NCBI GenBank assembly: GCA_034509925.1 | Contig: CM067531.1 | Coordinates: forward strand, 6,028,501 to 6,092,500 | Reading direction: 5' to 3' | DNA from: Hirudinaria manillensis | Lineage: Eukaryota; Annelida; Clitellata; Hirudinida; Hirudinidae | DNA: 64,000 nucleotides | Part shown: piece by piece, positions 62,501 to 64,000 of the stretch | How positions within the stretch are numbered: the first letter of the stretch is position 1 | How the letters are laid out: each line of letters opens with the position of its first letter | The notes under the pieces: model-generated | What the model saw: only the letters and a program-made list of their open reading frames with translations | Told to the model about the DNA's origin: nothing | The model's database searches: none | Position numbers and translations under genes: made by a program

Positions 62501-64000
62501 TCCCAAACCTGTTCATATACTACATTGCTCACATTAGAAATTTCTCTCAAAGTGACACGGAGATTAACAGGATATGATGCCCTCCTCCCAAGAGATAACA
62601 TCAGATTTATTCCGACTGAGTACTCTGACGAAGGCAATGTGAAACCTATAAGTATTTCTTGTCCCGCCGTCACTATGTGACGCAAACTAGATGTGTTTTT
62701 GAATTTTATTTGATCTTTTTTAACTAATTCTTGTGAGCTTAGAAAAGGCTTTTTTGAAGGTGGAATTATCGCAGTAAAATTGAAAGGTATTTCAGGTAAA
62801 ATATCATCTCCACTACAATTTTTGAAGAAAGAATGGAATAGAAATATTGATGCCTTATCTCCATGTTTGATCGTCTTGTTCCACTTGAAGACCACAAAAC
62901 CTTGTATCAATTCAAATTGATCTATTTGCTGCCAATGATCAAAATCAAAAGAAACCGTGAAATCGAAATGAGACTTGCTTGTTGCTACAAAATGGCTTAG
63001 GGATCGCTTGCCGTGCACAATGACTTCTCCAAACTGAGAAAATATTTCTTTTTCTCCAATTAGTCTTTTTTGTAAGATGTTACTTATGATGTCCACAGAA
63101 ATATATTCAAGCTTCTTCAAAATGTAACCATGAATATTCACTTTATGCGACATATAACCTTGGTTGAAAATGTGGTGGATAATGTTATTCCACATATTTT
63201 CACAGATAGAATAAAGATAATTTGGAACCATTTCACTACCATCTGAAATCAAGGATATAAAGTTATTGCTTTTTACGACTAAATTTCCCAGAATGTTGAT
63301 AATCATATCTGCGCTGAGTGTACTATTTGGAAACTGTAGATAACATTCCTACAAAATAATTTTTAACCATTGCTTAAAGTAATTTTATCAAATTATTTGT
63401 CAAGAACCCACAGTGAGTAGTTTAAGTGTATGAGCCAATTGTTGAATATCAGCAATTGTTTCGAGTACCATATAATCGTTCAACAATTCTAAAATATTTT
63501 TTCTGGATTCAGTTTGTGTTCGGGCAGTAGCACTTTTTAGATTGGCAGGAGACATGGTGCATCTAGTATTCAACAAAAATAAAAAGGCATATATATTTGG
63601 ACGAGTTTCTTCGAAGTTGTTAGTCCTTCTAGTTATGGCCATATGTTCATTGAGGAATCCAAGAAAATAATCCTCTGCCTGCCGATTTGCTATTGCAATA
63701 AATTTCCTGTCCTCGCAAAACATCAAAGTTTTAAAAATTAAGTTAAAAATGAGTAGACAAAGAAATATTCACAAGTTTCATACTTCTCAAAAATTATTCT
63801 GTAAGAGCCGTATTTATCAACGACAAAAACCTTTATTATCAGATTCTCCACATCTCCACTCATAGGGGCAACATAGAAACTAAGATTCCCGTTTGGACCT
63901 TCATATGCCAGGTATGATAAATACGGATGAGACTTTTGGACGACAATGGCCCTGTAAGCGGCAAATGTTTCAGGCGACATTCCAACATATCCAGAACACA
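52548..64000 (-). CDS. Polycystin-1 family protein, C-terminal about 1620 residues (5' end outside window)
   Basis: Large ciliary/adhesion-type receptor-channel of the PKD1 family. Minus-strand exons in frame: >64000-63784, 63706-63412, 63348-62453, 62394-62142, 62069-61892, 61826-61527, 61449-61127, 61045-60953, 60425-60033, 59522-59421, 59065-58821, 58717-58599, 54581-54419, 54255-54139, 54080-53989, 53924-53869, 53796-53509, 53437-53300, 53219-52941 and 52865-52548. In order they show REJ/GAIN-like ectodomain, a GPS-like CSCKKCFAAQ, the first helix (NLLLLITISCVGVLIIIG), PLAT (HVYLLTVLTGS, IWLDNSGARPSWK), more helices, and the polycystin extracellular domain (RLRQIRC, LKGRFGHYGEEGY, LLEFIMYSP). 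The last helices carry FTSFGKACF and a 100-residue acidic tail. PKD1 versus PKD1L cannot be decided. The GPS lacks the usual HLT cleavage tripeptide. Confidence 0.9.
55560..56480 (+). pseudogene. Heavily decayed LINE reverse transcriptase
   Basis: Plus-strand frames retain YDFKKAFDSVSHQK followed by an AYGIS-like piece near 55583-55660, an SVISDASQVCLDL relic of the SGVPQGSVLGPL motif near 55745, and KFKLFADDIKL near 55853, which holds the catalytic FADD box. Stops and frame changes are frequent. The order and spacing match Jockey/CR1-type RT domains. Ends not recognised. Confidence 0.75.
56823..58579 (-). mobile_element. Internally deleted LTR retrotransposon with intact gag
   Basis: Two 186-bp LTRs (56823-57008, 58394-58579) differ at two positions by eye. 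They begin and end TGTTAT...ATAACA. The flanking 5-mers are ACAGC and ACAGG. A purine tract, GGGTGGGAGA, precedes the 3' LTR on the minus strand. Between the LTRs only one long frame remains, gag joined to an integrase tail; protease, reverse transcriptase, RNase H and the integrase core are missing. Depends on another element for movement. Confidence 0.92.
57102..58394 (-). CDS. Gag protein fused to an integrase C-terminal tail
   Basis: An uninterrupted 430-residue frame. The ATG begins on the last base of the LTR, so the start codon overlaps the LTR/primer-site junction. Residues about 1-200 form a capsid-like helical region (AWRRWKSGYDTFYRL). Residues about 215-330 contain several Cys/His knuckles (CRNCGHRHGPRC, CRRCGNGNHFERVC, CSSCGKQNHYVKCC). 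Residues about 350-400 (GTRVRFETDSGWRKGEV, RNRRFIFP) match the SH3-like C-terminal domain of retroelement integrases. The direct join of zinc knuckles to an integrase tail without stops shows an in-frame internal deletion of pol. The frame is still open, which fits a recent insertion or selection for Gag. Confidence 0.85.
   Translation of the reverse strand: MAQSTKVSDLKASGDSSFILPPPPPLELDSINLAEAWRRWKSGYDTFYRLQKGDQLPEDKRMSLLLQALGAGAVSVYYDMDFDKEDDKFLHDAVLRRFTEKCSPKRHVLVERNNFYQIVRKAGESTFDFVERVKKAARNCEFGDQTTNMVRDKLTLTYPDQNVRQRLIAEEDISLDNMMKVALMFESIQTNCDMIDSSRDISRLTMPTSRKQEEKDCRNCGHRHGPRCPAKGRMCRRCGNGNHFERVCRAKTISSLESQRHTFVIDSLECQPLKGPKRSCAPQLHCGHCGRRHPPKKCPAFGKQCSSCGKQNHYVKCCRTSQAGKQLQQVQEKSKKNHDLHHSTQHRVLSPGTRVRFETDSGWRKGEVKANEGSWRYRVATDSGQEFIRNRRFIFPTQKARIHLPPANRTNTDQEHTSLTPELQDYNIFR
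59551..59579. repeat. TA dinucleotide microsatellite
   Basis: About 14 tandem TA units inside a polycystin gene intron, followed by GA-rich and further TA-rich low-complexity sequence to 59740. Confidence 0.9.

Overview
The window is a piece of an AT-rich invertebrate animal genome. The evidence is split genes with GT-AG introns, metazoan-only genes (polycystin-1 family, hedgehog acyltransferase), an axonemal dynein light chain (so the animal or its sperm has motile cilia or flagella), and a dense load of LINE, LTR, Tc1/mariner and hAT elements. An arthropod or another ecdysozoan/lophotrochozoan is plausible, but the sequence alone does not settle the lineage. Exon boundaries come from reading splice sites, frame continuity and family similarity by eye; no search was run.

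Left part (1-20.6 kb). The window opens with about 370 bp of a CTTAA pentamer array, then a decayed LINE reverse transcriptase. A seven-exon gene of unrecognised function (2011-4834) follows. Next come a LINE 3' end, a broken Tc1-like transposase, a Helentron-like short element, a minus-strand zinc-finger gene of transposon-associated type (8257-9651), and a 171-bp tandem repeat. DNAL1 (minus, 11113-12949) has an RFX X-box next to its start. RAC1 (plus, 14118-16160) is complete at 192 aa. Two hAT-like elements follow, one with a perfect 8-bp target duplication.

Middle (20.6-41 kb). A single-exon secreted leucine-rich-repeat protein (20701-22518) precedes FDXR, mitochondrial ferredoxin reductase (25055-34709, 12 exons). 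The large seventh intron of FDXR holds a very young Ty3/Gypsy element (27025-32495) with LTRs identical apart from one 12-bp indel, a TCAC target duplication, and a SAP-like domain in Gag. A pogo/mariner-like miniature element, a small single-pass membrane protein gene (minus) and MED30 (39541-40300) follow.

Right part (41-64 kb). A 5.2-kb inverted-repeat (foldback-like) element at 41723-46913 has nearly identical 1.35-kb arms built of about 177-bp monomers in a dimeric pattern. It ends 132 bp before HHAT (plus, 47046-52499). HHAT meets a polycystin-1 family gene (minus, 52548 to beyond 64000) tail to tail, with 48 bp between stop codons. The polycystin gene runs over at least 20 exons, with GPS, PLAT, multi-pass membrane and polycystin (TOP-like) segments. 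Its 4-kb intron carries LINE debris and a deletion-derivative LTR element that keeps an intact gag fused to an integrase C-terminal tail.

The host genes are unrelated in function (signalling GTPase, steroid/iron-sulphur electron transfer, Mediator, cilium, hedgehog acylation, polycystin). DNAL1 and the polycystin gene both belong to cilium biology, but nothing shows they are coregulated.
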